64,000 bases of DNA from Mesorhizobium sp. WSM2240 (GTDB lineage Bacteria; Pseudomonadota; Alphaproteobacteria; Rhizobiales; Rhizobiaceae). Positions 17,761 to 26,811 of the stretch are shown here, piece after piece; within the stretch, counting starts at the first letter, position 1; each line of letters starts with the position of its first letter. The position numbers were made by a program, and so were the translations under genes. The notes beneath the pieces are model-generated. The model ran no database searches, was not told the origin of the DNA, and was given only the letters and a program-made list of their open reading frames with translations. Where the stretch lies: contig NZ_CP159256.1 in the NCBI RefSeq assembly GCF_040438645.1, positions 682,001-746,000 of the forward strand, in the 5' to 3' direction.

Positions 17761-17789
17761 GGCCCATCCTGAGTTGCTTCGGCCACGGT

Positions 17790-18023
17790 CCGCCACCAGC
17801 AACATGTCGTGGATCGTCTGGAACAAGAAGCGGGGCGCCAACCCCCGCAACCAGCCGTAGACCGTCTATCAGGGCCGAAGTGGATAGGCAGCATCCGCCA
17901 GCCGACGCCCGACCGGACGAGGTAGCGCACCGCATCGATCGCCTCGCGGAAATCCACCTTCCGCGACGACCGCAGTTCGGGTCGTGGCGCCAGATCGTTG
18001 CCGTCGTACCCTCTCTCAGCCAA
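17790..18023 (-). pseudogene. IS5-family transposase N-terminal fragment
   Basis: The stretch reads VDFREAIDAVRYLVRSGVGW RMLP, then after a frameshift VYGWLRGLAPRFLFQTIHDM. This is the DUF4096-like N-terminal region of IS4/IS5-type transposases. No catalytic domain follows; the piece ends in phage debris. It is a truncated, frameshifted remnant. Confidence 0.65.
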
Positions 18024-18063
18024 TCATCTATCGAAATGCTAGCGCCAGCTCATGCGAGCGAAC

Positions 18064-18528
18064 TTATCCGAGTGGGAACTTCTCGGATCGCTTGATCTGG
18101 CCAAGTGCGAAACTTGTCTCGATCGAGGCCACGCCTTCCAGACGGGTAAGCTTATCCTTCAGGAAATCTTCATATGCCTCGAGATCTCGCACGACGATCC
18201 GCAGCAGGTAGTCGCGCTGGCCAGTCATGAGATAGCAATCCGCAACCTCTGGCCATCTCGCCACGGCCTGGGTAAATCGCTCGAGATTGTCCTCTGTTTG
18301 ACGCTCGAGCTTTATCGATGCGAAGGCGCTGATCGGCAGACCGACCTTTTTTTGATCGACGATCGCCGCGTAGCCTTTGATGATTCCTGCTTCTTCCAGG
18401 ATACGGATGCGCCTCGCGCAGGGAGATTGAGAAAGCCCTACCCGCTCGGAAACCTCCTGAACCGTCATCTTGCCGTCCTCCTGCAGCGCACCGATGATTT
18501 TTCGATCGATCGCGTCGATGTTGCGCAT
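18064..18528 (-). CDS. Lrp/AsnC-family transcriptional regulator
   Basis: The 154-residue protein has an N-terminal helix-turn-helix (IDRKIIGALQEDGKMTVQEV; RVGLSQSPCARRIRILEEAG) and a C-terminal RAM ligand-binding domain (about residues 65-145). This is the usual length and layout for Lrp/AsnC regulators, which bind amino acids. It diverges from a 2-oxoacid dehydrogenase E1 gene across 123 bp. In Pseudomonas putida an Lrp-type regulator (MdeR) controls mdeA and an E1-like gene, mdeB, in methionine breakdown. A similar local control of the E1 gene is inferred here. Confidence 0.88.
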   Translation of the reverse strand: MRNIDAIDRKIIGALQEDGKMTVQEVSERVGLSQSPCARRIRILEEAGIIKGYAAIVDQKKVGLPISAFASIKLERQTEDNLERFTQAVARWPEVADCYLMTGQRDYLLRIVVRDLEAYEDFLKDKLTRLEGVASIETSFALGQIKRSEKFPLG

Positions 18529-18651
18529 TGGCAGAAATCCCTATTGCGTGCTGGGTTGAAGGCAATCTTCACCAAGATTGCAGCGGGTTCAAGCTTGGAT
18601 TGGTCACACGCCGTTTGTCTCTACCTCTATGTTGCGGGCGGAGGTGACGAA
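18529..18651. promoter_or_regulatory. divergent promoter region, lrp-type gene and E1 gene
   Basis: This 123-bp intergenic stretch must hold the promoters of both divergent genes and presumably the Lrp operator. I could not define a specific palindrome. GGAGGTGACG just before ATG 18652 is the ribosome-binding site of the E1 gene. Confidence 0.5.
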
Positions 18652-21033
18652 ATGGACCATGGAAGGCTGGAGGCGCTTGCAGCGCTCGAAAAGAAGGTGC
18701 TTTGGCTGGCAACGTGGATGATTCACAACGCCAATCATCTGCGCGAGACATCTGATTTGAAGGTGGGCGGCCATCAAGCGTCATCCGCTTCGCTCGCCAC
18801 CATCATGACGGCGCTCTATTTCTCGGTGCTGCGGCCAGAAGACCGAGTAGCCGTCAAGCCGCACGCAAGTCCGGTATTCCATGCCATCCAGTATCTCTTC
18901 GGCAACCAGGACCTCGAAAAGCTGCGCAATTTCCGGGGATTCGGCGGCGCCCAGTCCTATCCATCGCGGACCAAGGACGGCGACGATGTAGACTTCTCGA
19001 CAGGTTCCGTGGGGCTTGGCGTCGCTCAGACGCTGTTCGCGTCCCTGGTTCAGGACTACGTCGGCGCCAAAGCATGGGGAACCGCCCGCGGCCAGGGCCG
19101 GATGATCGCTCTTGCAGGCGATGCCGAGATGGACGAAGGAAACATCTTCGAAGCCCTTCTGGAGGGCTGGAAGCACGGCCTCAGAAACACCTGGTGGATC
19201 GTCGACTACAATCGCCAAAGCCTCGACGCCGTCGTTCGCGAAGGACTTTGGGCGCGCTTTGACGCAATTTTCCGCAATTTTGGATGGGACGTCGTCATCC
19301 TCAAACACGGATCGCTCCAGCAGAAGGTTTTCGGACAGCCCGGCGGAGAACAACTGCGGGAATGGATAGACGGATGCCCCAACCAGCTCTTTTCAGCGCT
19401 GACATTCCAAGGCGCGGCCGCATGGCGAAAACGACTAGTCGATGATTTCGGCGATCAGGCACCGATTTCACAACTGCTCGATCAGCACGATGATGCAAGC
19501 CTCGCCAGGTTGATGACGAACTTGGGTGGCCATGACCTGCCGACCCTCATTTCGGCATTCAATGCGGCACGAAAACATGACCGGCCGACGTGTTTCATCG
19601 CCTACACCATCAAGGGCTACGGACTGCCGCTCGCCGGACACAAGGACAACCATGCCGGACTGATGACGGGCGGCCAGATCGAACTCTTGCGCAAGAAGAT
19701 GAATATCGGCGAAGGTCGTGAATGGGAGCGCTTTGAAGGACTGGGCGTTCCGCAAGCAAAATTGCAAACCGTTCTTGCGGCCGCCCCGTTCATTCAAGGA
19801 GGCCCACGGCGCCTTGAAGCAAAAAGGGTGGCGGTTCCCGAAAGCCTATCGATTACAACACAGCCGACAATGTCCACCCAGCAGGGCTTCGGACTGATCC
19901 TACACGAGATTGCCAAATCGGAGTCGGACTTCGCCAGTCGCATTGTCACCGCTTCACCGGATGTGACGGTTTCCACAAATCTTGGCGCCTGGGTGAATCG
20001 GCGGGGACTGTTCTCGCGGGAAGCCTCGGCGGACCTGTTCAAAACCGAACGTATCGCCTCCACCTACAACTGGAGTTGGTCTAGCCGCGGACAGCATTTC
20101 GAGCTCGGCATTGCCGAAATGAATCTTTTCACGCTGCTTTCCGCGCTCGGACTCTCGCATGAAATATTCGGCGAGCGCCTTTTGCCGGTTGGGACCCTTT
20201 ATGACCCGTTCATCGAACGTGGCCTCGACGCCCTCAACTACGCTTGCTACCAGGACGCCCGCTTCATTCTCGCTGCCACGCCGTCAGGCGTATCGCTCGC
20301 GCCCGAGGGAGGCGCTCACCAGTCCATTGCGACCCCGCTGATCGGTATGGCCAAAGACGGGCTTGCAAGCTACGAGCCGGCGTTCGTCGATGAACTCGCC
20401 GCAATCACCCGCTTCGCCTTCGAATATATTCAGCGCTCAAGCAGGGACCCAGCAGGCAACGAGGCTTGGCCCGGCAAGGAAACCGGAGGCGCTGTCTACT
20501 TGCGTCTTTCGACTAGGGCGATAGCACAGCCGCGGCGCTCGCTCGACGAGGAGATGCTGAGCGCGGTTATCGACGGCGGCTACTGGATGCGACCTCCTGC
20601 TCATAACACGCAGGTTGTTATCGCTTATACTGGCGTAGTCGCCCCAGAAGCGATCGAAGCAGTCGGCCTTCTTGCTGAGGACCGTCCGGATACGGCGTTG
20701 CTTGCAGTCACATCGGCCGACCGTCTCTATGCGGGGTGGACGGCCGCTGGGCAGGCTCGACAGGCGGGTTTTCATCACGCGGTGAGCCACGTCGAGCGGC
20801 TTCTTGCGGCCGCTCCCGCCGCCGCGGGCCTGGTCACCGTCATCGACGGCCACCCCGCAGCGCTCGGCTGGCTCGGTTCAGTGTCGGGTCACAAGACAAG
20901 ATCGCTCGGCGTCGACCGCTTCGGGCAAACGGGCACGATCGCAGATCTCTACCGGCATTTTGAAATCGACACTCGGGGAATCGTCGCCGCGGCCGCCGCG
21001 ATAGCGCCTGGCCGCCCCGTCAGATACTCGTGA
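18652..21033 (+). CDS. homodimeric 2-oxoacid dehydrogenase E1 (AceE/MdeB-like), thiamine diphosphate-dependent
   Basis: The 793-residue protein belongs to the single-chain (alpha2) E1 family that includes AceE and the 2-oxobutyrate dehydrogenase-like MdeB. The thiamine-binding motif GDAEMDEGNIFEALLEGWKH occurs around residues 160-180. A transketolase-like pyrimidine domain holds the FELGIAEMNLF segment, and APEGGAHQSIATP is typical of this family. It decarboxylates a 2-oxoacid and passes the acyl group to an E2, which is not encoded here. ATG 18652 has GGAGGTG at good spacing; the upstream open frame is excluded because it covers the divergent regulator. The precise substrate (pyruvate or 2-oxobutyrate) cannot be read from sequence. 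Confidence 0.88.
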   Translation: MDHGRLEALAALEKKVLWLATWMIHNANHLRETSDLKVGGHQASSASLATIMTALYFSVLRPEDRVAVKPHASPVFHAIQYLFGNQDLEKLRNFRGFGGAQSYPSRTKDGDDVDFSTGSVGLGVAQTLFASLVQDYVGAKAWGTARGQGRMIALAGDAEMDEGNIFEALLEGWKHGLRNTWWIVDYNRQSLDAVVREGLWARFDAIFRNFGWDVVILKHGSLQQKVFGQPGGEQLREWIDGCPNQLFSALTFQGAAAWRKRLVDDFGDQAPISQLLDQHDDASLARLMTNLGGHDLPTLISAFNAARKHDRPTCFIAYTIKGYGLPLAGHKDNHAGLMTGGQIELLRKKMNIGEGREWERFEGLGVPQAKLQTVLAAAPFIQGGPRRLEAKRVAVPESLSITTQPTMSTQQGFGLILHEIAKSESDFASRIVTASPDVTVSTNLGAWVNRRGLFSREASADLFKTERIASTYNWSWSSRGQHFELGIAEMNLFTLLSALGLSHEIFGERLLPVGTLYDPFIERGLDALNYACYQDARFILAATPSGVSLAPEGGAHQSIATPLIGMAKDGLASYEPAFVDELAAITRFAFEYIQRSSRDPAGNEAWPGKETGGAVYLRLSTRAIAQPRRSLDEEMLSAVIDGGYWMRPPAHNTQVVIAYTGVVAPEAIEAVGLLAEDRPDTALLAVTSADRLYAGWTAAGQARQAGFHHAVSHVERLLAAAPAAAGLVTVIDGHPAALGWLGSVSGHKTRSLGVDRFGQTGTIADLYRHFEIDTRGIVAAAAAIAPGRPVRYS

Positions 21034-21272
21034 ACTCTGGCAACAGATTCCTGCTGGGACTTAACCCGCTGCCGAGAGTTGGCGACCGATGGACAGAGAG
21101 AAACGGCCGTTGTGAAGCGGACTGAGGTTCCAGCGCCGATCGGCACCAAAGACGTTGATTTCTTTGCAGTCGGAGGATCATCTCATGAAGCCGAACTACA
21201 TGGAGTCGGTATGACGTAGGATCGTAACTCTCACCCTCGTCCTCACGCGAGTTGCGAGCTACATTGATCGGA

Positions 21273-21866
21273 ATGTGCAACGCGTACGAACAGCATGTGA
21301 AGTGGGCGGAATACTGCATGATGATGCAGGCGCTCGAACTTGGCATACCCACGCAGCAGTCCGAACTCGACCTTCCGCAAAGCGATAACGTCCGGATCAA
21401 CGACATGGCGCCGGTCATGTGCGCTGTTGGCAATAGCATCGAGCTGGCCTCGATGAATTTCAGTTTCCCACCGTCAGGCCACAGGGGTGGACCGGTGTTC
21501 AACTTCCGATCGGAGGGACGAAGCTTCGGAAGCAGCAATCGCTGCCTCATACCGGCTAGCGCGTTTTTCGAATTCACCGGCAATAAATATCCGAAGGCGA
21601 AGCACCGGTTCACGCTTGTCAACGCGCCATTTATGGCCATAGCCGGCCTCTGGCGCGGCGGCCAGGGTAATCAACCGCCGGCTTTTACGATGCTCACCAC
21701 CGAACCGGGATCTGATGTCGAGCCCTACCATAACCGGCAGGTCGTAGTGCTTTGGCCGAAGGATTGGGCGTCCTGGATTTATTTGACAAAACCCGAGTCC
21801 GAATTGCTCAAACCGCTTCCGCCAGGTTCGCTTGAAGTTGAAACCATACGCAAGGGGAGCGACTGA
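21273..21866 (+). CDS. SRAP-family abasic-site crosslinking protein (YedK/HMCES)
   Basis: The 197-residue product starts MCNAYEQ, so Cys2 becomes the N-terminal nucleophile that bonds to abasic sites in single-stranded DNA. Other family marks are CLIPASAFFEF with its conserved Glu, and MLTTEPGSDVEPYHNRQVVV, which carries the conserved His region. ATG 21273 is chosen over upstream starts because the Cys must be second. SRAP genes are often SOS- or replication-linked in bacteria; no LexA box is visible here. A broken second copy lies at 34.2 kb. Likely functional. Confidence 0.85.
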   Translation: MCNAYEQHVKWAEYCMMMQALELGIPTQQSELDLPQSDNVRINDMAPVMCAVGNSIELASMNFSFPPSGHRGGPVFNFRSEGRSFGSSNRCLIPASAFFEFTGNKYPKAKHRFTLVNAPFMAIAGLWRGGQGNQPPAFTMLTTEPGSDVEPYHNRQVVVLWPKDWASWIYLTKPESELLKPLPPGSLEVETIRKGSD

Positions 21867-22491
21867 CGGCATGGCTGAAAACGCCGAGATTGTTGGCAGT
21901 GGGGGCGCCGCAGAATTGGACGAGTCGGCCGCTGCCCGTCCTTCAATGATGACACCACGGATCATCAGCCGCCAGCCGTCTTGACCGCCTCCACCCGGTA
22001 GCCCTCCAGACGTTTAATTACCGCTCACTCGTCTCTGGACGGCACTTATCGCAAAACAACGCCGGTAGCGGTTTCCCCAGCCGCCAAGCGCGCCGCGATG
22101 CTGTCTGCCTCGTCCTCCGCCACCTTCCAAATGTAACAAGTGGAATTACAACAACAATTTTTTTGTTCCCCACTTTTCCACCTCGAGAAATGTTGACAGG
22201 CCGAAACACCGATTTCACTGAGGCAGTCAAGAATTCGTTGGGCCCCAAGCAACCAATCCTGCTTGATCTCGCACGCAGCCACATTTCCGAGGATTCGTCT
22301 GCCAGTTTGGAGCCCCGCCGATGATGCGCAATGTTTGCGAGAATCCTAAGGCAGGCGCTTCCACTTCCAATTGCGCGAAAACGGGCGCGCGCCCTCTCAT
22401 GGATTTCCACGGGCTTCCTGCGACCATCGGCAAAATCCGTGCGACATGGACGCGGCAAGCGTCGAGCGCGGGAGGGGCAAAAAGGGTCGCC
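21867..22491 (+). other. gene-poor stretch
   Basis: About 620 bp without a firmly supported gene. A minus-strand frame at 22046-22282 (MAACEIKQDWLLGAQRILDC, 78 residues, Cys-rich middle) is possible but has no recognisable domain or ribosome-binding site. Confidence 0.3.
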
Positions 22492-22827
22492 TCAAAAACC
22501 TTTGGGCGGAATGAACAAACAAATCGTTCGTTTGGTGTGGGCACCTGCGCACCAATGCGTCACGCCGTCCGGACTAACCTTGATGCGCGTATCGGCATAG
22601 CCAATCACTTCGCCAGTGGCGCGGATGATGTAACCGCGCGGCCCTTCGCCGATTGCCTTATCCGGAACAGCCTGACAATCATCGCCGCCGCAGCACGAGG
22701 GCGGATAGGCCCATCCAGACGGTTGCGCATCTGTCGGCATGGCTTGGTGACCGCGCGCCGTGTCAATGAACAAGCCGCCTGCGGCGACGAGAATTGATGC
22801 AATCACGGACCCGCGAATAGCGGTCAT
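22492..22827 (-). CDS. small secreted Cys-rich hypothetical protein
   Basis: The 111-residue product has a signal peptide (residues 1 to about 26, ending near TARGHQ). A mature domain follows with CCGGDDCQAVP and, later, HWCAGAHTKRTICLF, so four or more Cys could form disulfides in the periplasm. I recall similar small proteins in Rhizobiales phage and plasmid regions, but no function is established. A 24-residue membrane ORF lies just upstream on the same strand and may be cotranscribed. Confidence 0.7.
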   Translation of the reverse strand: MTAIRGSVIASILVAAGGLFIDTARGHQAMPTDAQPSGWAYPPSCCGGDDCQAVPDKAIGEGPRGYIIRATGEVIGYADTRIKVSPDGVTHWCAGAHTKRTICLFIPPKGF

Positions 22828-22869
22828 TTGTCATTGCCTTCAAATCGGTGCGGCCCGATCTGCGGCGGC

Positions 22870-22944
22870 TCACAATATTGAGTAAGCGACCGCGAAGCCC
22901 AGGATTGAGGCGGCGAGAATGATTTCGGTGAGATGGATCGACAT
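22870..22944 (-). CDS. 24-residue single-span membrane peptide
   Basis: The frame reads MSIHLTEIILAASILGFAVA then YSIL and stop. It is one predicted membrane helix with almost no loops. ATG 22944 is preceded by GGGAGGAATCC, a strong ribosome-binding site at good spacing, which is the main reason to believe it. It stands 42 bp upstream of the secreted Cys-rich gene on the same strand. The function is unknown; size and shape fit small membrane regulators or phage lysis-type peptides. Confidence 0.5.
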   Translation of the reverse strand: MSIHLTEIILAASILGFAVAYSIL

Positions 22945-23146
22945 TGGATTCCTCCCTCACCGGGCAGATTGCCACAAGGCACGGCGTTGATGAAATCACG
23001 CTTGGAAGGCTCGCAAACATCAAACGTGAGTCCGACTAGGAAAACCCCGCCAGGGCGAACCGTGGCGGGCGCAATCTGTGATCAAACTCATGGAATATTG
23101 ACTGCGGCTAAGACGTTTATCGAGGGCAATGTGAAAGGTTATCGGT

Positions 23147-23433
23147 ATGCGCCTGCTCATCCTGCTTTCGGTATTGCTTTGAATGCCTGCATGACAGCAC
23201 CACGCGGCGAGTCTCCACCCGCACCGCCAGCCGCTTCCACATCGAACGGGAACAGTGGCGGCATGAGTGGCGACAAGGGGGCGGTGGCTATTAAGGCGAC
23301 GCGGCGGGAAGCTGATGCCCTCGGCAGCGCGGGCGGTGTGCATCACCGCCTGATCTGCGGGGCCCGCCAGGCGCTCCCGATTGATTTCCAAGGGTTTTCT
23401 GCGACACTCGGCGACGAGGCGGTAAATAACTAA
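23147..23433 (+). pseudogene. lipoprotein-like ORF with frameshift (possible Rz1-type)
   Basis: From ATG 23147 the frame reads MRLLILLSVLL and then stops. One base earlier in phase the sequence continues LNACMTAPRGESPPAPPAAS. Joined, these make a lipoprotein signal with lipobox (LLNAC) followed by a Pro-rich stretch, as in small phage spanin lipoproteins. The downstream half (to 23433) stays open. The joining is inference; a sequencing or real frameshift would explain it. Confidence 0.3.
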
Positions 23434-23460
23434 GCCCGCAAGGCGAACGTAGGCGGGCTT
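23432..23460 (+). terminator. terminator-like hairpin
   Basis: An 8-bp stem (AAGCCCGC at 23432-23439 with GCGGGCTT at 23453-23460) lies directly after the lipoprotein-like frame. The T run is short, so strength is uncertain. Confidence 0.5.
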
Positions 23461-23702
23461 GGGTTGCGGCTAGACCCGAGGGGTTAGGTCGCTTTTGTTG
23501 CGCCTCGCAAGCTCCAGTACGAGTAAATCGGCAAGAAACTATTCATGACTCCAGCGGCGATTCGTGAGATGCGAGAGAAGTGCGTATTCCTCGCTAGGTA
23601 GATCCAATTACAACCTGTTGGCCGTCGCCTAAGGTGTTTCAATCTGATACATTTCGTTATCCGTTATCTAACCCAATACCCCACCCCGGAGATAGCGGTT
23701 GA

Positions 23703-23735
23703 GCCGCCTAGCGCCCCGCTAGGCGGCCTCTTTGT
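23703..23735 (+). terminator. intrinsic terminator
   Basis: A perfect 10-bp stem (GCCGCCTAGC with GCTAGGCGGC, 23703-23727) is followed by CTCTTTGTTT. No gene is seen directly upstream; it may be left from a lost gene. Confidence 0.65.
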
Positions 23736-23867
23736 TTGCCGAACTGATCGAGCGAAGCCCACTCCGTAACCGTCCGATTCGATTCTGTCTGGATTCATAC
23801 GGTGATCCCCGATTTGTCATTTTGAATGGCGGCTCTCTGGGAGCGCCACTACATTCGTTCTGCCTAA

Positions 23868-24010
23868 AGGCCCGGCAGCTCGGGAAGTAGGAGCCCCTCC
23901 TGAGCTTGGGGATGCGCAGCTCGACGGTGCCGGCCCGCGTCTCCCAGTCTCTGTCGCGGTAGCCGCTGCGCTGAGCCGTGCGCAGCGGGTTCTTCTCGCC
24001 ATAGCCGAGG
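23868..24010 (-). pseudogene. IS256/Mutator-family transposase fragment
   Basis: The minus strand reads YGEKNPLRTAQRSGYRDRDW followed by ETRAGTVELRIPKLRRGSYF. This is the strongly conserved N-terminal region of IS256-family transposases just before the catalytic domain. Both sides break off, so it is a short internal remnant. Confidence 0.7.
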
Positions 24011-24321
24011 GCGGCTGGCCGCCTTGGAAGATATAAGGCCCTAGCCGAGGATGCCAGCCTGGTGTTCCGCCTGGTCGTTGAGGAAGCGGGGCAACCTCAT
24101 CGGCGACGGTGACCGCGTCCACAAGGCGGGCAAGCGGCTGATTCATTAATCTTGCACAAGCGTTAGTTGATCGTTCCGGCCCCCTACCGCCTACCAGTAG
24201 GTTAAAAACGTTGCTCCTTCGCAACAACGGTTACTACAATCGTAAGCGGCGCGCATTTCTAACATAGACGCGGTGGACAATATCCTCTTCAAAAGAACCC
24301 TTCGATCAAGAGGGGGTTCAA

Positions 24322-24573
24322 ATGAAAACTGTCATCTTCAAGGCAGAGCTACAGAAACGACTGAAGGTCGCCGAGGCGCAGGGCGCGGCATCAATCGACA
24401 TCAACTCTGGTGAAATGCACCGAACTGTCGGCGGCTATCCAAGCACTCGTCATCACATGCCAGTCTGCTGCAGTGTGATGTATGCCGAGATGCGAGCCAG
24501 CGACAGGACAATAAGTCAGCCACCGAAGGGCAAGGGCGCCTCTCTCACCATCCGATATACCCTGCCGAGGTAG
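24322..24573 (+). CDS. small conserved-looking hypothetical protein
   Basis: The 83-residue product (MKTVIFKAELQKRLKVAEAQ) has a helical N-terminus, then SIDINSGEMHRTVGGYPSTR, MPVCCSVMYAEM with adjacent Cys, and a basic C-terminal strand. ATG 24322 is preceded by AGAGGGGG, a strong ribosome-binding site. I have an impression of similar small ORFs in rhizobial genomes but cannot name a family. It is a stand-alone gene amid mobile debris. Confidence 0.6.
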   Translation: MKTVIFKAELQKRLKVAEAQGAASIDINSGEMHRTVGGYPSTRHHMPVCCSVMYAEMRASDRTISQPPKGKGASLTIRYTLPR

Positions 24574-24692
24574 TCGCCTTAACCGGCTTCGTGGTGGTAT
24601 GTGCAATTCGCTAATGTTTTACGGATTCACAGCGGAAAGCATTAAACGCAGCATGTGATCCTACGGCAGTTGCTTGTAGGTCCGGTGCCCCC

Positions 24693-24836
24693 ATGACAAA
24701 GCTATCGAGACAGAACTTTGAGTTTGACCGTCCTGCTGAAAAGCAAGGCGCGTTACGCTATGGTATATCGATGGACCTGCTCCTTCCTCTGTTGTTGTTA
24801 ATTTCAGGACTTGCTATCGGCCACTTCTGGTTCTGA
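24693..24836 (+). CDS. small ORF with C-terminal membrane helix
   Basis: The 47-residue frame has a charged N-terminal half (MTKLSRQNFEFDRPAEKQGA) and a single C-terminal membrane helix (MDLLLPLLLLISGLAIGHFW). There is no ribosome-binding site. It could be a chance ORF or a tail-anchored peptide. Confidence 0.3.
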   Translation: MTKLSRQNFEFDRPAEKQGALRYGISMDLLLPLLLLISGLAIGHFWF

Positions 24837-25558
24837 AAGCTGGCGGCGGCGGTTAGCCGCAGCTGCTCATCATCGTTCGCCGGCCTTAAATCCCGACCGC
24901 TCGCAATAAAACGCCGTCCACGGCTTAGGGGCACATCGTGAAGGGTTGCCCTTTTAGAAGTTTGGTTCTGCAATCGAGATACTGGACCGCGGTCCTACTT
25001 GGTGCCGACGCAACTTCCGCCACTGCCTGAACTCACTTCCCATAGAAGTCCGTCGGGAAGGTGATCGGGCCCGATGCTACCCCGCACAGGGCCCGCGTTC
25101 GCGGCGGCGGGAGGATTTTACATGGACAAAGAGCGTTTGCACGCCTTCTGCCGGCGTTTGCACGCCCGTGGAACTGTCATTCCTTGGTGCGGTCGTGCGG
25201 GAGGCCTTACACTTCTCAACCGAGAGACTTGACCCAAAGGACGGCGAGATGATCGCTCGCGATGTGATGGCAGGCTATACGAACGGCGTGACGGATCGCC
25301 AAGAGTGCTTCGGCATGCAGGACCGCCAAACGTTGCGCGCTAGATCATTTTTACGATTCCGCGGCAGGAGTGTTCGCGTAGAGGTTCAACGTGCAAAAGG
25401 TAGTCGCGTGAGGCAGCGTAGGCGCTTGCTCCGAAAGACTGCGCCAGCTTTAGAAACGCACTTCCTGGCGCGGTCGTCCTCTCCCTCGCCAGCGGGAAAC
25501 CTTCTATTCCGGTAGGTGACGATGTGAAATGTGGTCGCCGGTCGGAGACGGATCACGG
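24837..25558 (+). other. gene-poor stretch before the SOS cassette
   Basis: One short frame (25122-25232, MDKERLHAFCRRLHARGTVI) has a good ribosome-binding site (GGGAGG). In a shifted frame the sequence continues as VELSFLGAVVREALHFSTER, so the two may be halves of a frameshifted small gene. Nothing else is supported. Confidence 0.3.
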
Positions 25559-26806
25559 TCATAAATCCTTCTCAACAAGCTCCCTGAACACGTCGGGAAC
25601 CGACCGGGTGATCTCCAAAGCAGCGGAGCCGTAGCCCACGGCCGCCCATCCGAAACGCTCGCGAATGGCGTCGACAGCGCGATCGGCGGTCCAGCGGGCG
25701 ATGCCTCCGCCGGCGCCAGGTCTGCGCCGTTCATCCGGAAGGCCGAGCGGGAGATCGAGCTGGATTTCGGGCTCCGACCTGAGATGTGAGACCGAGATCG
25801 CTAGCAGCGTGATCGTTCGCTCCTCCGGGTGATCGGTAAGCGCGGCGCGAACCAGCTCCTCGCCGATCTCAGCCAGCATCACCGTGGCCGAAATCGGCAC
25901 ATCGAGCGTCACGGATCGCGTGACGGCGCGCAGGTCGGCGAACCGCACGCGCACTGTGATCGTGCTGCCGGCAAGCGACTTTGCGCGCAGGCGTGTGCCG
26001 ACTCTATCGGCAAGGTGCAGCAGCGTTGGTTTGATGACACGTTCGACAGCCGGTTTTCTTCCCAGTGCCAACTGTGCGCCGGCGGAGCGCGCACGATTGT
26101 GGGTTCGGAGTTGGCGGGGGTCTCGATTCCAGGCAAGGGCCGTGAGCTTCTCGCCGGCGGCCGGGCCAATAAGCCGCTCGAGCGAGCGTCCCGATGTGTT
26201 TGCCAACTGGCCGATGGTGAGAATGCCCTCTTCGGTCAGTTTCGCTTTGGTCACCGGGCCGACGCCCCACATCAGTTGGACAGGCAGATCGTGGAGGAAT
26301 TCGAGCTCGCGTTCGGGATCGACCACGACCAAGCCGTCCGGTTTGGCGACCTGGGATGCGATTTTCGCCAGATGCTTGGTGCGGGCGACGCCGACGGAGA
26401 TTGGAAGACCGAGTTCCTCCTGCACCCGCCAGCGGACGGCAGTCGCGATCTCGGCTGGCGAGCCGAACAGATGCGTGCAGCCTGCGACATCGGCGAAGGC
26501 CTCGTCGATCGAAATACGTTCAACCAAGGGGGTAAAATCGCCAAGCACCCGGATAGCGGCGTCGCCGAGCCGCTGATAATCCTTGAAGTTGCCGCCGACG
26601 AAAATCAGGTGGGGACAGAGCTCGCGCGCCCGCCGTCCCGGCATGCCGCCGCGAACGCCGAAGGCCTTTGCCTCGTAGGACGCCGCAAGCACGACACCGC
26701 CGCCGACGGCGATCGGCTTGCCGCGCAGCGACGGGTTAAGCAGTTGCTCTACCGACGCGTAGAATGCGTCGAGATCCGCGTGGAGAATTGTGGCAGTGGT
26801 ATCCAT
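25559..26806 (-). CDS. dinB: DNA polymerase IV (Y-family, DinB)
   Basis: The 415-residue protein is a complete Y-family polymerase. The palm motif ILHADLDAFYASVEQLLN gives the first metal-binding Asp, and ERISIDEAFADVAG gives the catalytic SxDE pair. The thumb has the HhH segments (MWGVGPVTKAKLTEEGILTI), and a little-finger domain and a C-terminal tail follow. It copies damaged DNA with low fidelity. It starts 5 bp after the dnaE2 stop on the same strand, so it is the last gene of the SOS cassette, an extension of the usual imuA-imuB-dnaE2 trio. All catalytic residues are present. Confidence 0.92.
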   Translation of the reverse strand: MDTTATILHADLDAFYASVEQLLNPSLRGKPIAVGGGVVLAASYEAKAFGVRGGMPGRRARELCPHLIFVGGNFKDYQRLGDAAIRVLGDFTPLVERISIDEAFADVAGCTHLFGSPAEIATAVRWRVQEELGLPISVGVARTKHLAKIASQVAKPDGLVVVDPERELEFLHDLPVQLMWGVGPVTKAKLTEEGILTIGQLANTSGRSLERLIGPAAGEKLTALAWNRDPRQLRTHNRARSAGAQLALGRKPAVERVIKPTLLHLADRVGTRLRAKSLAGSTITVRVRFADLRAVTRSVTLDVPISATVMLAEIGEELVRAALTDHPEERTITLLAISVSHLRSEPEIQLDLPLGLPDERRRPGAGGGIARWTADRAVDAIRERFGWAAVGYGSAALEITRSVPDVFRELVEKDL

Positions 26807-26811
26807 CCCTG

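Larger units (their letters stand above)
23461..24321 (+). other. gene-poor stretch with one IS256 fragment and one terminator
   Basis: Apart from the terminator at 23.7 kb and the IS256-family fragment at 23.9 kb, listed separately, nothing in this 860-bp stretch supports a gene. Confidence 0.4.

Noticed and set aside
23020..23391. Minus-strand frame of 123 codons
   Set aside because: Arg/His/Ser-rich, no domain, no ribosome-binding site, opposite a better plus-strand lipoprotein-like frame.
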